Below, one piece after another: positions 25,440 through 33,459 of a stretch of 42,243 nt of DNA. Each line of letters starts with the position of its first letter. Position 1 is the stretch's first letter. The notes under the pieces are model-generated. The model saw only the letters and a list, made by a program, of their open reading frames with translations. It did no database searches and was not told the DNA's origin. A program made the position numbers and the translations under genes. This DNA comes from a virus: IMG/VR virus record IMGVR_UViG_3300037189_014142, positions 1-42,243 of that record; one strand, written 5' to 3'.

Positions 25440-26081
25440 TTACGCTTCAATCAAACGGTCAATAATCTTGCCGTATTCTGCCCCTGCGTATGCTGCATCA
25501 GGAAGAAGACGGAAGGTTACTGGAAATACTGTTGGGTTGTTACGTGCTAGTGTGAATTGTGATTGCTGTACAGAAAGTACACGACGTGCATAATATACAC
25601 GCTCACGCTTCTTATTAGCTGCTGAACGTGGTGCAAGACCGACAGCGATTAGCTGACGTTCTGTAGGCTCCTGTCCAAGAGCTCCTGCTTCCAATCCGAG
25701 TGCGTCGTTTGAAAGAGTTGATGCTCCCTGACCAAATACCTTGAGAACGTTCTCAAGTGTTGCTTCAGTGAATTCAGTTGCAAGCATAACTTCCATAGAC
25801 TCCTTGAACAACTTTGCTGTGTCAAGAAGCTGATCTACTGTTACTGAACCGTATGTTGGGTTGTAAGTAATCTGAAGACCGTTATTTGTGTAACCAACGT
25901 TTGCATAAGATGTACCTAGTGCACCCTTAAGTTCACGGGTGTCTGCGTCGTAAATTGATGTGTTAGCTGTTACGTTTGATCCTTCTGGAAGAACAGTTGC
26001 GTAAGATGATTCTGTTGAATCCTTCTTTGATAGGAACAGTGGTGCTGCTCCAACGATAATATTCTTAGCTTCAAATGCCAT
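25440..26081 (-). CDS. Major tail tube protein
   Basis: A 213-residue protein in the expected place between tail terminator and chaperones. The start I-I-V-G-A-A-P-L-F, the central N-N-G-L-Q-I-T-Y-N-P and the end V-T-F-R-L-L-P-D-A match the style of phage major tail proteins. It has a very strong AGGAGG site, its own promoter and its own terminator. Codons favour CGT for Arg and C-ending forms, unlike the fibre genes, which points to high expression. Many copies stack to form the tube around the tape measure. Confidence 0.85.
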   Translation of the reverse strand: MAFEAKNIIVGAAPLFLSKKDSTESSYATVLPEGSNVTANTSIYDADTRELKGALGTSYANVGYTNNGLQITYNPTYGSVTVDQLLDTAKLFKESMEVMLATEFTEATLENVLKVFGQGASTLSNDALGLEAGALGQEPTERQLIAVGLAPRSAANKKRERVYYARRVLSVQQSQFTLARNNPTVFPVTFRLLPDAAYAGAEYGKIIDRLIEA

Positions 26082-26154
26082 TTATTTCCACCTCCTGGAA
26101 AGTTAAAAATTTTTGTAAAAACAGTGCTGGCTAGGCGGGTTTCCTCTTAGTACA

Positions 26155-26183
26155 ATAATAGGCCAAAATGGTTCATAAAGCAA
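26155..26183 (-). promoter_or_regulatory. Candidate promoter for the tail tube gene
   Basis: TTGCTT (26178-26183), 17 bp, then TATTAT (26155-26160), in the only 100-base gap of this region. The -35 hexamer is the same as in the chaperone promoter. The gap has no gene and no other clear signal. Confidence 0.5.
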
Positions 26184-26185
26184 GG

Positions 26186-26695
26186 CTAATTGAACCTGCC
26201 ACTGACAGATACATCTCTAGAATACTTGATTTCTACTATTACATCTGTAGAAAGGAATCCTAGGACCTCATCTGATGGGGCAGTAGGTGAAATATCTCCA
26301 ATATAGACAGTATGGAATCTAAACTTTGAAGAATTTCCAATAAAATTGTTGATATCTCTGGCAGATTCATCTGATCTTCTGAATAAATCTATAATAAAGT
26401 TTCTCATCTCATTGATTTCTGAGATATCTGTGGCATATAGAGTAAACATAACCTGCTCACTGCATATAAGCCATGTGTCATCATAGGTAATGCCAGTCTT
26501 GTCATAAACTATATGCTTCTTCCCGCTCAAAAATTGATTGAGTTCTGGCAATTGCTGAACTGGGATAAGTGGGACAATAGTGTCATTTACATTGTCTGAG
26601 TAGTAGTCTGTTTCATCAAATATGTCTGCTGCCTTAAACTCATTCCACAAAAACTTTCTAAGCTCATTTACTGCATCTAATTTATAGTTTGCCAT
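26186..26695 (-). CDS. Tail terminator/tail completion protein
   Basis: A 169-residue alpha/beta protein directly before the tail tube gene. The order helix (A-V-N-E-L-R-K-F-L-W-N-E-F), strand (H-I-V-Y-D), strand (E-Q-V-M-F-T-L-Y-A) and helix (I-N-E-M-R-N-F-I-I-D-L-F), ending with a strand (V-I-V-E-I-K-Y-S), is that of tail terminator proteins. It probably caps the tube where it meets the head. The start overlaps the preceding stop (GGGAGGAACATGTAATG). Confidence 0.75.
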   Translation of the reverse strand: MANYKLDAVNELRKFLWNEFKAADIFDETDYYSDNVNDTIVPLIPVQQLPELNQFLSGKKHIVYDKTGITYDDTWLICSEQVMFTLYATDISEINEMRNFIIDLFRRSDESARDINNFIGNSSKFRFHTVYIGDISPTAPSDEVLGFLSTDVIVEIKYSRDVSVSGRFN

Positions 26696-27435
26696 TACAT
26701 GTTCCTCCCGTTAGTCTGTACGGCTGCCTGAGCCAGGTTTCTTACAGATGCTGGAGAATAGCTATAAGCTTTTGCCTTTACAAGTGGTGGCAACATCATG
26801 GATTTTCTAGTCACAAGATGGAATGCCTGCTCTACGCCAGAATTTTTAATTGAATTTTGAATTAGATTTCCTTGTACAAAAAACTTGTATGTGTTGCCAA
26901 ACCCCATCTTGGCATATTTGCCTCCTGGATTTTGAACTTTTACGGATCTACCCTGTTGTAAAACAATATTCTTCCCATCTACAACAAAAGCCAGTCTGCC
27001 ACTTGGTGTTCTTGGGGTAATTAAAACTGGATTTCCAGCTTCCATAACAAAGGCTTTATTTTTAAATACATAATTTTTACCTTTAGTTGTTTGCTTTGGC
27101 ACTGAAGATTTAGACATTTTAAATTTATATGACATAGAAAAGTTAAATCCGCCTTTAGTTTCTTTTGTTAACTGAAACAGTCTTCCAGACTTTTCTCCAA
27201 CCTTTCCCCACTCATAAACATGGTGTAAATACTTTGGCTTTGATCTTGCTTGCATATCAATATAATTTCCAAGATCCTTATTAATCTGATTATAAATTTT
27301 ATTAACAAATCCTTCTTGAATACATTCTTCTGTAACCATGTGAGACATTACCTGAGTTTGGTAGTAAAGGGCCGCAGAAATTTTTTGAACCGCTCCGCCA
27401 TGGTCTATGACCCCTGACGGCTTTGAGCCTCTCAT
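26695..27435 (-). CDS. Neck protein (HK97 gp10-like position)
   Basis: About 246 residues from ATG 27435, which has a perfect AGGAGG 4 bases upstream. A longer reading from TTG 27489 (18 residues more) touches the preceding gene but has a weaker, distant ribosome site. The protein is basic and rich in Lys, Gly and Tyr, with a central beta region. It sits between head closure and tail terminator genes, the slot of gp10-like neck proteins. It is longer than typical members, so the family call is by position. Confidence 0.65.
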   Translation of the reverse strand: MRGSKPSGVIDHGGAVQKISAALYYQTQVMSHMVTEECIQEGFVNKIYNQINKDLGNYIDMQARSKPKYLHHVYEWGKVGEKSGRLFQLTKETKGGFNFSMSYKFKMSKSSVPKQTTKGKNYVFKNKAFVMEAGNPVLITPRTPSGRLAFVVDGKNIVLQQGRSVKVQNPGGKYAKMGFGNTYKFFVQGNLIQNSIKNSGVEQAFHLVTRKSMMLPPLVKAKAYSYSPASVRNLAQAAVQTNGRNM

Positions 27436-27478
27436 AAGGCCTCCTAGGGCGTTAGAAGCTGACTGTAGAGCCGCTGCA

Positions 27479-27907
27479 TTACTCGCCAATTGTCTGGTTC
27501 TCCGATCTTTGCGCTAAAAGATTATACCCAAGTATATTTCCGAATGGATCAGTAATTGGTGTATTTCCAACTACCTCAAAAACCGTTGGAGTATTTGTAG
27601 GATAATTTAATTCAAACCAAATTACCTGGCCATTTGAATTTCTAATATTAGATATCTTATCTCTATGTGAAACAAATTGATCTACACGAATTTGAATTGC
27701 TTCGGTATCTTTAAATCTTGTAGAATATTGCTGCTTGTCATTTCCACGTCCGCCAGTTGAATTAATGCTTCCTTTTGCAAAACATGAAACAGTTCTTGTA
27801 AAAGCCCAAGTTTTCTTTAAGGCGCCAGTGTCTTCATCTTGGACATCCATCTGAGAATACACATCTGCCTTCATTGACAGAATTGAGCCAACTAGATCTA
27901 CATTCAT
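27479..27907 (-). CDS. Head closure (stopper) protein
   Basis: A 142-residue beta-rich protein. The opening D-V-Y-S-Q-M-D-V-Q-D-E-D-T-G-A-L-K-K-T-W and the later F-E-V-V-G-N-T-P-I-T-D match the beta-barrel style of siphophage head-tail stopper proteins. The ATG overlaps the preceding stop (TAATG). It should close the portal channel between the adaptor ring and the tail. Confidence 0.75.
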   Translation of the reverse strand: MNVDLVGSILSMKADVYSQMDVQDEDTGALKKTWAFTRTVSCFAKGSINSTGGRGNDKQQYSTRFKDTEAIQIRVDQFVSHRDKISNIRNSNGQVIWFELNYPTNTPTVFEVVGNTPITDPFGNILGYNLLAQRSENQTIGE

Positions 27908-28899
27908 TAGATCACCAGCATTTGTTTGATAACATAATTAGACAAAATGCTATCTACGAAGAAGTTTCCTGTTCCATTATAAACTTGTGGGTCAAACTCA
28001 AATTGCCAGTCGAAGGTTTGGATTGACTTTACATATTTATGCTTCCATTGAGTGTCTTTATTGAAGAAGTCTTTCATCAATTCTACTGTTGCAATTGATA
28101 CTTCATCTGGGACATAGTCCCACCCAAATTGTCCTTGAATTCTATAGGCTACACCTTTTTGGAAAAACCCCTGAAATCCAATATCATATACAGTGGGAGA
28201 AGTCATACCGTTTGCAAGGTAGACAACATTATCTCTGTTTAATGCGTCTCCACGATCAACCTTTAATCCATACCCACTTGAAACTGGGACAATATTGTAG
28301 TTGATATTATTTACGCTATTTGGATTATCTATTAAAAGAATATCATTTGCATAAAGCTCATGCAGCTGATTAACCTTATACAAAGTCTGGACTGAATCAT
28401 CACCAGCACCATATACGGTTACTACATCATCATACAGATAGAACAAATCATTTGTATAATTTTCAATTAGCTTTCTTGCATATTTTTCAGCAAGCATCAG
28501 CTCTTCGTATGATTTGTAATTTTCATCACTTGGATCCACGCCAATACCCAGGGCGTCGATTGCCTCTGAAAGATTTACATATGGAGTTACAACATCGACA
28601 TAAGTTGTATTGCTACCAGCATTTCCTTGAACCTGATATGACCAAACAAGCTTTAGCTTTCTGTTTCTAGAGGTAACAGAAAATGGCATAACCAATTCAT
28701 AGTTGCCATTGTCTGTTTCTAGGTTTGTAGCAGTATAAGTTCCAATTGCTACCGTTGGGCTTATTGATGGGCTCACGGCTGGATCCTGCGTTATATCGTA
28801 AACAGTAACGGTTACGTTCCCATCTGCATCTACTGGCTGACCTCCCCAGTAAATCTTTTGGCGTATTGCTCCGTTACTATTTACATATAATTCTGCCAT
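27907..28899 (-). CDS. Head-tail adaptor with N-terminal beta domain
   Basis: A 330-residue protein. Residues 1-105 look like an extra immunoglobulin-like domain (Q-K-I-Y-W-G-G-Q-P-V-D, V-T-V-T-V-Y-D-I, K-L-V-W-S-Y). Residues 110-330 carry an adaptor-like helical core (A-R-K-L-I-E-N-Y-T-N-D-L-F, F-G-W-D-Y-V-P-D-E-V), the part that docks on the portal. This is longer than the usual 100-160 residues, so the N-terminal domain may decorate the neck. The ATG lies 12 bases after the preceding stop without a Shine-Dalgarno site. Confidence 0.75.
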   Translation of the reverse strand: MAELYVNSNGAIRQKIYWGGQPVDADGNVTVTVYDITQDPAVSPSISPTVAIGTYTATNLETDNGNYELVMPFSVTSRNRKLKLVWSYQVQGNAGSNTTYVDVVTPYVNLSEAIDALGIGVDPSDENYKSYEELMLAEKYARKLIENYTNDLFYLYDDVVTVYGAGDDSVQTLYKVNQLHELYANDILLIDNPNSVNNINYNIVPVSSGYGLKVDRGDALNRDNVVYLANGMTSPTVYDIGFQGFFQKGVAYRIQGQFGWDYVPDEVSIATVELMKDFFNKDTQWKHKYVKSIQTFDWQFEFDPQVYNGTGNFFVDSILSNYVIKQMLVI

Positions 28900-28911
28900 T
28901 TTAAATTTTCG

Positions 28912-29310
28912 TTAAGCGTAGAAGTCCTGAACCTCTGTCGCTGTTGCTAAACGAAAACCCTCCTCTTTTTCAAAAATTTCTTCTGCTTTTTCTGAAGGCA
29001 TAGCTACGAATGGATGTTCCTTTGTAAATGTAAATCCAAGAGTGTCGTATCTAAAGTTGGCTCTTGTCATCTTTACTAGAACAGTATTTTCTGGCTGCTC
29101 CTTCTTTGGATCAAACTTTGGAAGGACTTCTTCCATTTCTACTGCTTCATCTTCAATATTTTTAATTGTCTTTTGGTATACGTCCCATGTAACGCCTTCT
29201 TCTGCGAGGGCTGCAACGATTTCCGCTTTGTTCTTTGAGTTTGGTAAATCAACCGCAAAATCTTCGGCAATCTGACGAAGCTCAGCAATTTTTAATGTCG
29301 TAAATGACAT
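28912..29310 (-). CDS. LEM/HeH-like small head protein
   Basis: A 132-residue protein. Residues 4-38 (L-K-I-A-E-L-R-Q-I-A-E-D, then S-K-N-K-A-E-I-V-A-A-L-A) form a helix-extended-helix of the LEM/SAP kind. Residues 75-132 are an alpha/beta segment (V-L-V-K-M-T-R-A-N, F-T-F-T-K-E-H-P-F). Phages often have such a protein between capsid and connector genes; its role is unproved. AAAGGAG and a promoter precede it. Confidence 0.75.
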   Translation of the reverse strand: MSFTTLKIAELRQIAEDFAVDLPNSKNKAEIVAALAEEGVTWDVYQKTIKNIEDEAVEMEEVLPKFDPKKEQPENTVLVKMTRANFRYDTLGFTFTKEHPFVAMPSEKAEEIFEKEEGFRLATATEVQDFYA

Positions 29311-29332
29311 ACATTCTCCTTTGTTCTCATTA

Positions 29333-29361
29333 ATTATAGCATTTGAATGTTAAAAGGTAAA
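29333..29361 (-). promoter_or_regulatory. Promoter for the connector genes
   Basis: TTTACC (29356-29361), 17 bp, then a perfect TATAAT (29333-29338) preceded by TGC (extended -10). Its -35 end overlaps the foot of the capsid terminator, so transcription is stopped and restarted in the same 60 bases. Confidence 0.65.
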
Positions 29362-29392
29362 GACCCCCGAAATATAAATTCCAGGGGTCTTT
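29359..29392 (-). terminator. Hairpin terminator after the capsid gene
   Basis: A 9-bp stem AAAGACCCC / GGGGTCTTT encloses a 16-base AT-rich loop and lies about 18 bases after the capsid stop. A broken T tract (CTTTACCTTTTAA) follows on the minus strand, so termination may be partial. Confidence 0.7.
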
Positions 29393-29409
29393 AATAGTAA
29401 TTCCTTAAA

Positions 29410-30459
29410 TTAAGAAGCTACCTTAACGTTCTTTACGACTACCCAAGCATCTGCTTGTTCAATCTGAACGCCTACACGAGTGTAGAGTGTGTACTCGACT
29501 GAGTCCTTACGTGGCCAGAAGAATCTGTAAACAGTTACATCACGCTTAATTCCAATAACTACGTTATTTGGGAATGAAAGGTGGATGTCACCGTGATCTC
29601 CTGATGCACCTGTATGTGTACCAGTCTGAGTTTCCTTTAGAAGTGGAACTTCAACGATTGGAATACCGAATGCAAATGGTGCTACATAACCAGCTGGTCC
29701 ACCAAGTGGAGCCACATCACCACGGATAACGCTTGAAGCGATATCTTGTGGGATTGTCTGATTTGTACCAATGCTTTGCTGGTATAGGAAGTCCTGGATA
29801 AGGTTAGATCCTGCAAGGAAGCGAAGGTCTGTACGACGTTGCTTGTACTTACGTGGAAGTGCCTTAAGTGCGCTGTTGAATACTGCACGAGAGATATTAG
29901 CTCCCGCTGCATCTACAACGTGACCGTTACCCTTTGCTCTCTTAACAACACCATCAAATGCCTTGTATAGGTTATCTGATGATAGTGAAGTATCTCCATT
30001 GAGTACTAGGTCTTCAATGTCGTTACCTGCCTGTGTTGCCATAAGACGTGCAATATGATCTTCAAGATCTGGACCTTCGATGTTGTCTTCTAGAGACTCT
30101 GTTGAGAGTTCCCAATCAAGACGAAGCTTCTTTGTGGTCAAAGAAATCTTGGAGAATGTAACGCCTGCATTTGATCCTGTATCTTCAGCTTCTGAAGCGA
30201 CTCTCATCAACTTCTCGCCTACTCCGATACGATCAATCTCAGTTGTGTCTGCCTTCATTCTAACTGTACGTGCTACTTTACCGATAACGGTTGCATCAAA
30301 TACATAATCTAGAAAGCGAGCTGACTGCTCTGGGTTGAGGAGACCACCTGTTTGGGTAGCTCCGACGTGAATGCCAGTTCCTGAAATGGAACCGCCGTTC
30401 ATGCCTGTAGATACAGTAGTATTTGCTGCTACTGCCTTTTCTAATAGTTCATTGCTCAT
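29410..30459 (-). CDS. Major capsid protein, HK97 fold
   Basis: A 349-residue protein. The N-terminus has no long delta-domain scaffold, which fits the separate scaffold encoded upstream. The core shows HK97-like features: L-L-N-P-E-Q-S-A-R-F-L-D-Y-V-F near 40, the E-loop region around T-D-T-S..S-K-I-S, I-A-R-L-M-A-T-Q-A-G-N-D-I-E-D, and a late P-domain strand V-V-I-G-I-K-R-D-V. Codon choice is strongly optimised (CGT, AAG, TAC), as expected for the most abundant virion protein. AGGTG precedes the ATG, and a terminator follows. Confidence 0.9.
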   Translation of the reverse strand: MSNELLEKAVAANTTVSTGMNGGSISGTGIHVGATQTGGLLNPEQSARFLDYVFDATVIGKVARTVRMKADTTEIDRIGVGEKLMRVASEAEDTGSNAGVTFSKISLTTKKLRLDWELSTESLEDNIEGPDLEDHIARLMATQAGNDIEDLVLNGDTSLSSDNLYKAFDGVVKRAKGNGHVVDAAGANISRAVFNSALKALPRKYKQRRTDLRFLAGSNLIQDFLYQQSIGTNQTIPQDIASSVIRGDVAPLGGPAGYVAPFAFGIPIVEVPLLKETQTGTHTGASGDHGDIHLSFPNNVVIGIKRDVTVYRFFWPRKDSVEYTLYTRVGVQIEQADAWVVVKNVKVAS

Positions 30460-30479
30460 TTATTTTTTCACCTGCCTTT

Positions 30480-31022
30480 TTAATTTAGAATGTCGTTCAC
30501 GGAACCGAGGAAAGCGCCGCTCCATTTTGATTTCTTTACAAACTCTGTTGACCCGCCAAGGTCAGCAGACTTCTTGATTGCAGTCTCGCCCTCTACTGCG
30601 TCGATTCTCTTTTCTACTGAACCGATTGTTTCACGAATACCCTTTACGGTCTCGCTTAAATTATTGTGCTGTTCTGCCAAATCGACGATTCTTGCTTCAA
30701 CACTCTTGCTAAAGGACTCCACAGTGTTTTTAACTTCTGCAACCTGTGCTGCATTTGTTTCTGCTGCCTTGCTAAGTGTATCGGACAAGAAGCCCTTAAG
30801 GTCCCCTAGCATCTTTGCAAAATCAAGCTCTTCTGAAGCTGCTTCTGCTGCTGGTTCTCCTGCGGTATCGGCGGCAACTGAATCCTCAGCTGGTGCTGAT
30901 TCTTCTGCAACTGCTGGCGCCTCTTCTGCTGCTGGTGCTTCTGCTACTGGAGCTTCTGCCACTGCTTCTGCGACTGGTGCATCAACTGTTGTTTCTTCTG
31001 TCATTGTTGTTTCTTCTGACAT
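30480..31022 (-). CDS. Nested in-frame scaffold protein
   Basis: From an internal ATG (Met263 of the protease-scaffold) the same frame gives a 180-residue acidic Ala/Glu-rich protein with a C-terminal coiled coil, a typical scaffold composition. An ideal AAAGGAGGT site, coding Lys-Gly-Gly, lies 6 bases before the ATG. The layout repeats the lambda C/Nu3 arrangement, where free scaffold outnumbers the protease fusion. Evidence is the ribosome site plus the domain border; expression is inferred. Confidence 0.75.
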   Translation of the reverse strand: MSEETTMTEETTVDAPVAEAVAEAPVAEAPAAEEAPAVAEESAPAEDSVAADTAGEPAAEAASEELDFAKMLGDLKGFLSDTLSKAAETNAAQVAEVKNTVESFSKSVEARIVDLAEQHNNLSETVKGIRETIGSVEKRIDAVEGETAIKKSADLGGSTEFVKKSKWSGAFLGSVNDILN

Positions 31023-31808
31023 TGTTGTACCTCCTTTATTTACTTCGGTGTTGTTTTCAAGTTCATTTGCAGAACTAGAAATCTTATTTACATGCTGTTC
31101 GTATACATAACGAACTGCGTCCGCCTTATTAACTTCATTGTTTTCAACCCATCCAATGATCTCCATTGAATTGCCGCATGCTGTGCAATCACGAGATTCA
31201 AGAACTTCTGAAACAACAATATTGTCTGCTTCACAGAAAAATACATTTGCCGCCATAGTTTCTGCTGCAAGACCTTTAAATACCAATTGACCATTTACCT
31301 TTTCAATTGAAAGAACATTGCAAAGTTCATTTGCTGGAGAATCAACAAGAGACAATTCAACAAGGTCGTAATCCTTAATGAATCTTACAGACTCACCGTT
31401 TGACTTGTTTACTTCTGTGTCTGCATCATTAATTCTTCCGCCAATAGAAAAACCAGAAAGAGTGCCATCAAGCACTTTCTCCCAAGTTGCTTGTGCACCC
31501 TTTGAAATGTATGTACTCACCCAAATTCCATCATAGAATGATTTTGAGATTGGATCAAAGAAAGTCTCTGACTTAAATGACAAAATCTTGCCTACGGCAA
31601 TTGGCTGATGCATTTCACGAATGTTGCCTCTAAAGTTTTCAAACGCTTTAAGGCTCGCTTCCGCTGTGACAACATCGCCTGTTTGGTCTACATTGTTTAA
31701 TGTAGCAAAACCTGAAACAGTTCTATTTTCCTTATTGACCTTACTGAAAGGGACGCCAATAGACAGGCGATTTCCCTTACTTGACCAATTTGTTTTTTCA
31801 ATGTTCAT
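30480..31808 (-). CDS. Prohead protease fused to scaffold
   Basis: A 442-residue protein. Residues 1-175 are an HK97-type (S78/XkdF-like) prohead protease: G-F-A-T-L-N-N-V-D-Q-T-G-D (33-45), the probable catalytic His67 in E-M-H-Q, Ser121 in S-G-F-S-I-G-G, and L-V-E-L-S-L-V-D-S-P-A-N (149-160). Residues 190-225 hold a small possible metal knuckle (Cys192, Cys208, Cys211). Residues 263-340 are Ala/Glu/Pro rich and 340-425 form a coiled coil, as in scaffold proteins. It cuts itself and the scaffold after prohead assembly. No ribosome site is seen at ATG 31808; a near-leaderless promoter is possible. Confidence 0.88.
   Translation of the reverse strand: MNIEKTNWSSKGNRLSIGVPFSKVNKENRTVSGFATLNNVDQTGDVVTAEASLKAFENFRGNIREMHQPIAVGKILSFKSETFFDPISKSFYDGIWVSTYISKGAQATWEKVLDGTLSGFSIGGRINDADTEVNKSNGESVRFIKDYDLVELSLVDSPANELCNVLSIEKVNGQLVFKGLAAETMAANVFFCEADNIVVSEVLESRDCTACGNSMEIIGWVENNEVNKADAVRYVYEQHVNKISSSANELENNTEVNKGGTTMSEETTMTEETTVDAPVAEAVAEAPVAEAPAAEEAPAVAEESAPAEDSVAADTAGEPAAEAASEELDFAKMLGDLKGFLSDTLSKAAETNAAQVAEVKNTVESFSKSVEARIVDLAEQHNNLSETVKGIRETIGSVEKRIDAVEGETAIKKSADLGGSTEFVKKSKWSGAFLGSVNDILN
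31029..31037 (-). promoter_or_regulatory. Internal ribosome binding site for scaffold
   Basis: AAAGGAGGT, one of the strongest Shine-Dalgarno sites in the window, lies inside the protease-scaffold frame with ATG 6 bases downstream. The protease's own start has none, so initiation here should exceed that of the full-length protein. Confidence 0.75.
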
Positions 31809-31817
31809 ACTGTATAA

Positions 31818-31846
31818 AGTTTATCAATCTGTGCTTAAAAAGGCAA
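31818..31846 (-). promoter_or_regulatory. Candidate near-leaderless promoter for the protease gene
   Basis: TTGCCT (31841-31846), 17 bp ending in TGA, then TAAACT (31818-31823). The -10 ends 9 bases before ATG, giving a leader of two or three bases, and the gene has no Shine-Dalgarno site. Both hexamers are only 4 of 6 to consensus. Confidence 0.4.
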
Positions 31847-31866
31847 ATAATGATTGACTAAAATCC

Positions 31867-33459
31867 TTACTCTACTTGCCTTCCGTCGCCTTTTGCATTT
31901 CTACCTTCTCCAGATTTATCTGGGGAATTTGCTGCTCTTTCTCCATCTCTGGCTCTAGTCTTTCCAGCCTGAGCTGTTTGCTCTGCAGCAGCTTCACCCT
32001 TTAAATCTACGACTTCGTCTCCTCCGTCTAGAGGGATCATACCCTTTCTAATTCTAACTTCATTAGGGGTAATAACCTGCATTCTCAAATATCTTTCATC
32101 AATCTTAGACTGAGTATCTTCATCAGTAAGGCTGAGTTCATTAAATTTAATTACTAGAGCATCTGTCTTTTCTTCAATAATTGCATTTAATTTCTTCTCA
32201 AGTCTCATCTGTGCTGGACGGCAAACCTGCTCTTTAAATGTTTTATCCGCATCACGAGCTACTGCTAAATTAACTCCCTCTGGAGTTCCAACCTTATTAA
32301 TTGGAACACGGTGAGCCAATAGCATTTCATCTCTATTTGCCTTACGGTATTTATCAAATGAGCCTTCCTGTGTTCCAGCTTCAATTGGCTCCATCTTAAA
32401 TTCAACCTTAGATTCTGGAGTATCTGCTGGAAGAGGAATATAAAGGGATCTGTGGTTCTTTCCTTTAAGACCTACCTGGAAAAATTCTAGAAGCTTTCTT
32501 TCTGATTCTGGTGAAAGCTTTGCTCCCTTTGCTGTAATAATATATCTTGGGACCGCCTTGTTTTCAAAGTAGTCCAGGTTGTACTTTGCAGCAAATTCAT
32601 TTCCAGCTAAAGAGTTCTGAGCTGCAACAATATCTGGCACTCCGTAATACTGATTTACTGGCGTATACTTCTTTAGGTGAATAATTTCGTTAGGTCTGTC
32701 ATTTCCACCCAAAATTGGATTAGGGGTTTCTTGGTCTCCGTAATTTCTAAAGAAAACAATCTTTCCAAAAAGAAGCTGAACAAAACCATCTCTTAGTCTG
32801 CGGACTCGCATTGTCTTTGCGGGGATATGACCAATGTATCCAATATCTCCACGAACAGTTCTACCAACTTCTAAATAGCCGTTACCTGTTGCTTCATAAT
32901 CTGTCCAGACCTTGATCAAAGTCTCCTGGAATGTGTCTTCGCTGTTGCACTGATCTAGCCAGTCCTGAAGATCTTGCTTAAGCTTTGAAAGCTTTCTACG
33001 TGCTCTTTCCAACTGCTTGTCATCGCTAATTCCATCAAGAGCGTCGTTTGTTTTTCTTGTTTCTAAAAATTGATATCCTAGACCAACAATATTTGAGGTC
33101 TTAGCATTACATGCTGCATAATTATATGTAGAAATTTCATAAAGTCTTGATAGATATTCTAGGTTATATACTGGTTCAATAACATCAAGGAATGCGTATC
33201 CTGTGATTGCTTGTGCTAAAAGGCTCTGCTGTGTTTCCGCCCCATCTTTTCCAGTAAAAGCTTTTGACAACTCTCTGCTAAGTTTACGTCTAAATGCTGG
33301 AGACATTCCAGACATCTTCTGCATCTCTTCTGCAGAAATCTTAAACTCGTCTGGGGATCCAGACTCTTGAGCTTTTGTAAATCGAACCATATCAGCATAT
33401 GTGCTTAATCTGATTTCGTTGTCTAAAGACTCTGTATCTTCTTCGTATTGAGCTTTCAT
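31867..33459 (-). CDS. Portal protein
   Basis: A 530-residue protein of the PBSX/SPP1-like portal superfamily. Motifs: I-S-T-Y-N-Y-A-A-C-N-A-K (wing), Y-Y-G-V-P-D-I-V-A-A-Q-N-S-L-A-G (about 265-280) and F-E-N-K-A-V-P-R-Y-I-I (about 292-302), which are typical of portals, then E-E-K in the clip/crown. The last 50 residues are charged and unstructured, with Gln/Arg/Gly. Twelve copies form the DNA channel at one capsid vertex. The start overlaps the preceding stop (ATGA) with AAGGCAGG upstream. Confidence 0.9.
   Translation of the reverse strand: MKAQYEEDTESLDNEIRLSTYADMVRFTKAQESGSPDEFKISAEEMQKMSGMSPAFRRKLSRELSKAFTGKDGAETQQSLLAQAITGYAFLDVIEPVYNLEYLSRLYEISTYNYAACNAKTSNIVGLGYQFLETRKTNDALDGISDDKQLERARRKLSKLKQDLQDWLDQCNSEDTFQETLIKVWTDYEATGNGYLEVGRTVRGDIGYIGHIPAKTMRVRRLRDGFVQLLFGKIVFFRNYGDQETPNPILGGNDRPNEIIHLKKYTPVNQYYGVPDIVAAQNSLAGNEFAAKYNLDYFENKAVPRYIITAKGAKLSPESERKLLEFFQVGLKGKNHRSLYIPLPADTPESKVEFKMEPIEAGTQEGSFDKYRKANRDEMLLAHRVPINKVGTPEGVNLAVARDADKTFKEQVCRPAQMRLEKKLNAIIEEKTDALVIKFNELSLTDEDTQSKIDERYLRMQVITPNEVRIRKGMIPLDGGDEVVDLKGEAAAEQTAQAGKTRARDGERAANSPDKSGEGRNAKGDGRQVE

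Noticed and set aside
27436-27489. TTG start for the neck protein
   Set aside because: Possible, but the ATG at 27435 has a perfect AGGAGG 4 bases upstream, while the TTG has only CGGAG about 10 bases away.
30490-31110. Long open frame on the plus strand, 206 codons
   Set aside because: It is the antisense of the Ala/Glu-rich scaffold region, and its Ser/Ala composition is simply the complement. It has no ribosome site and no neighbour on that strand.
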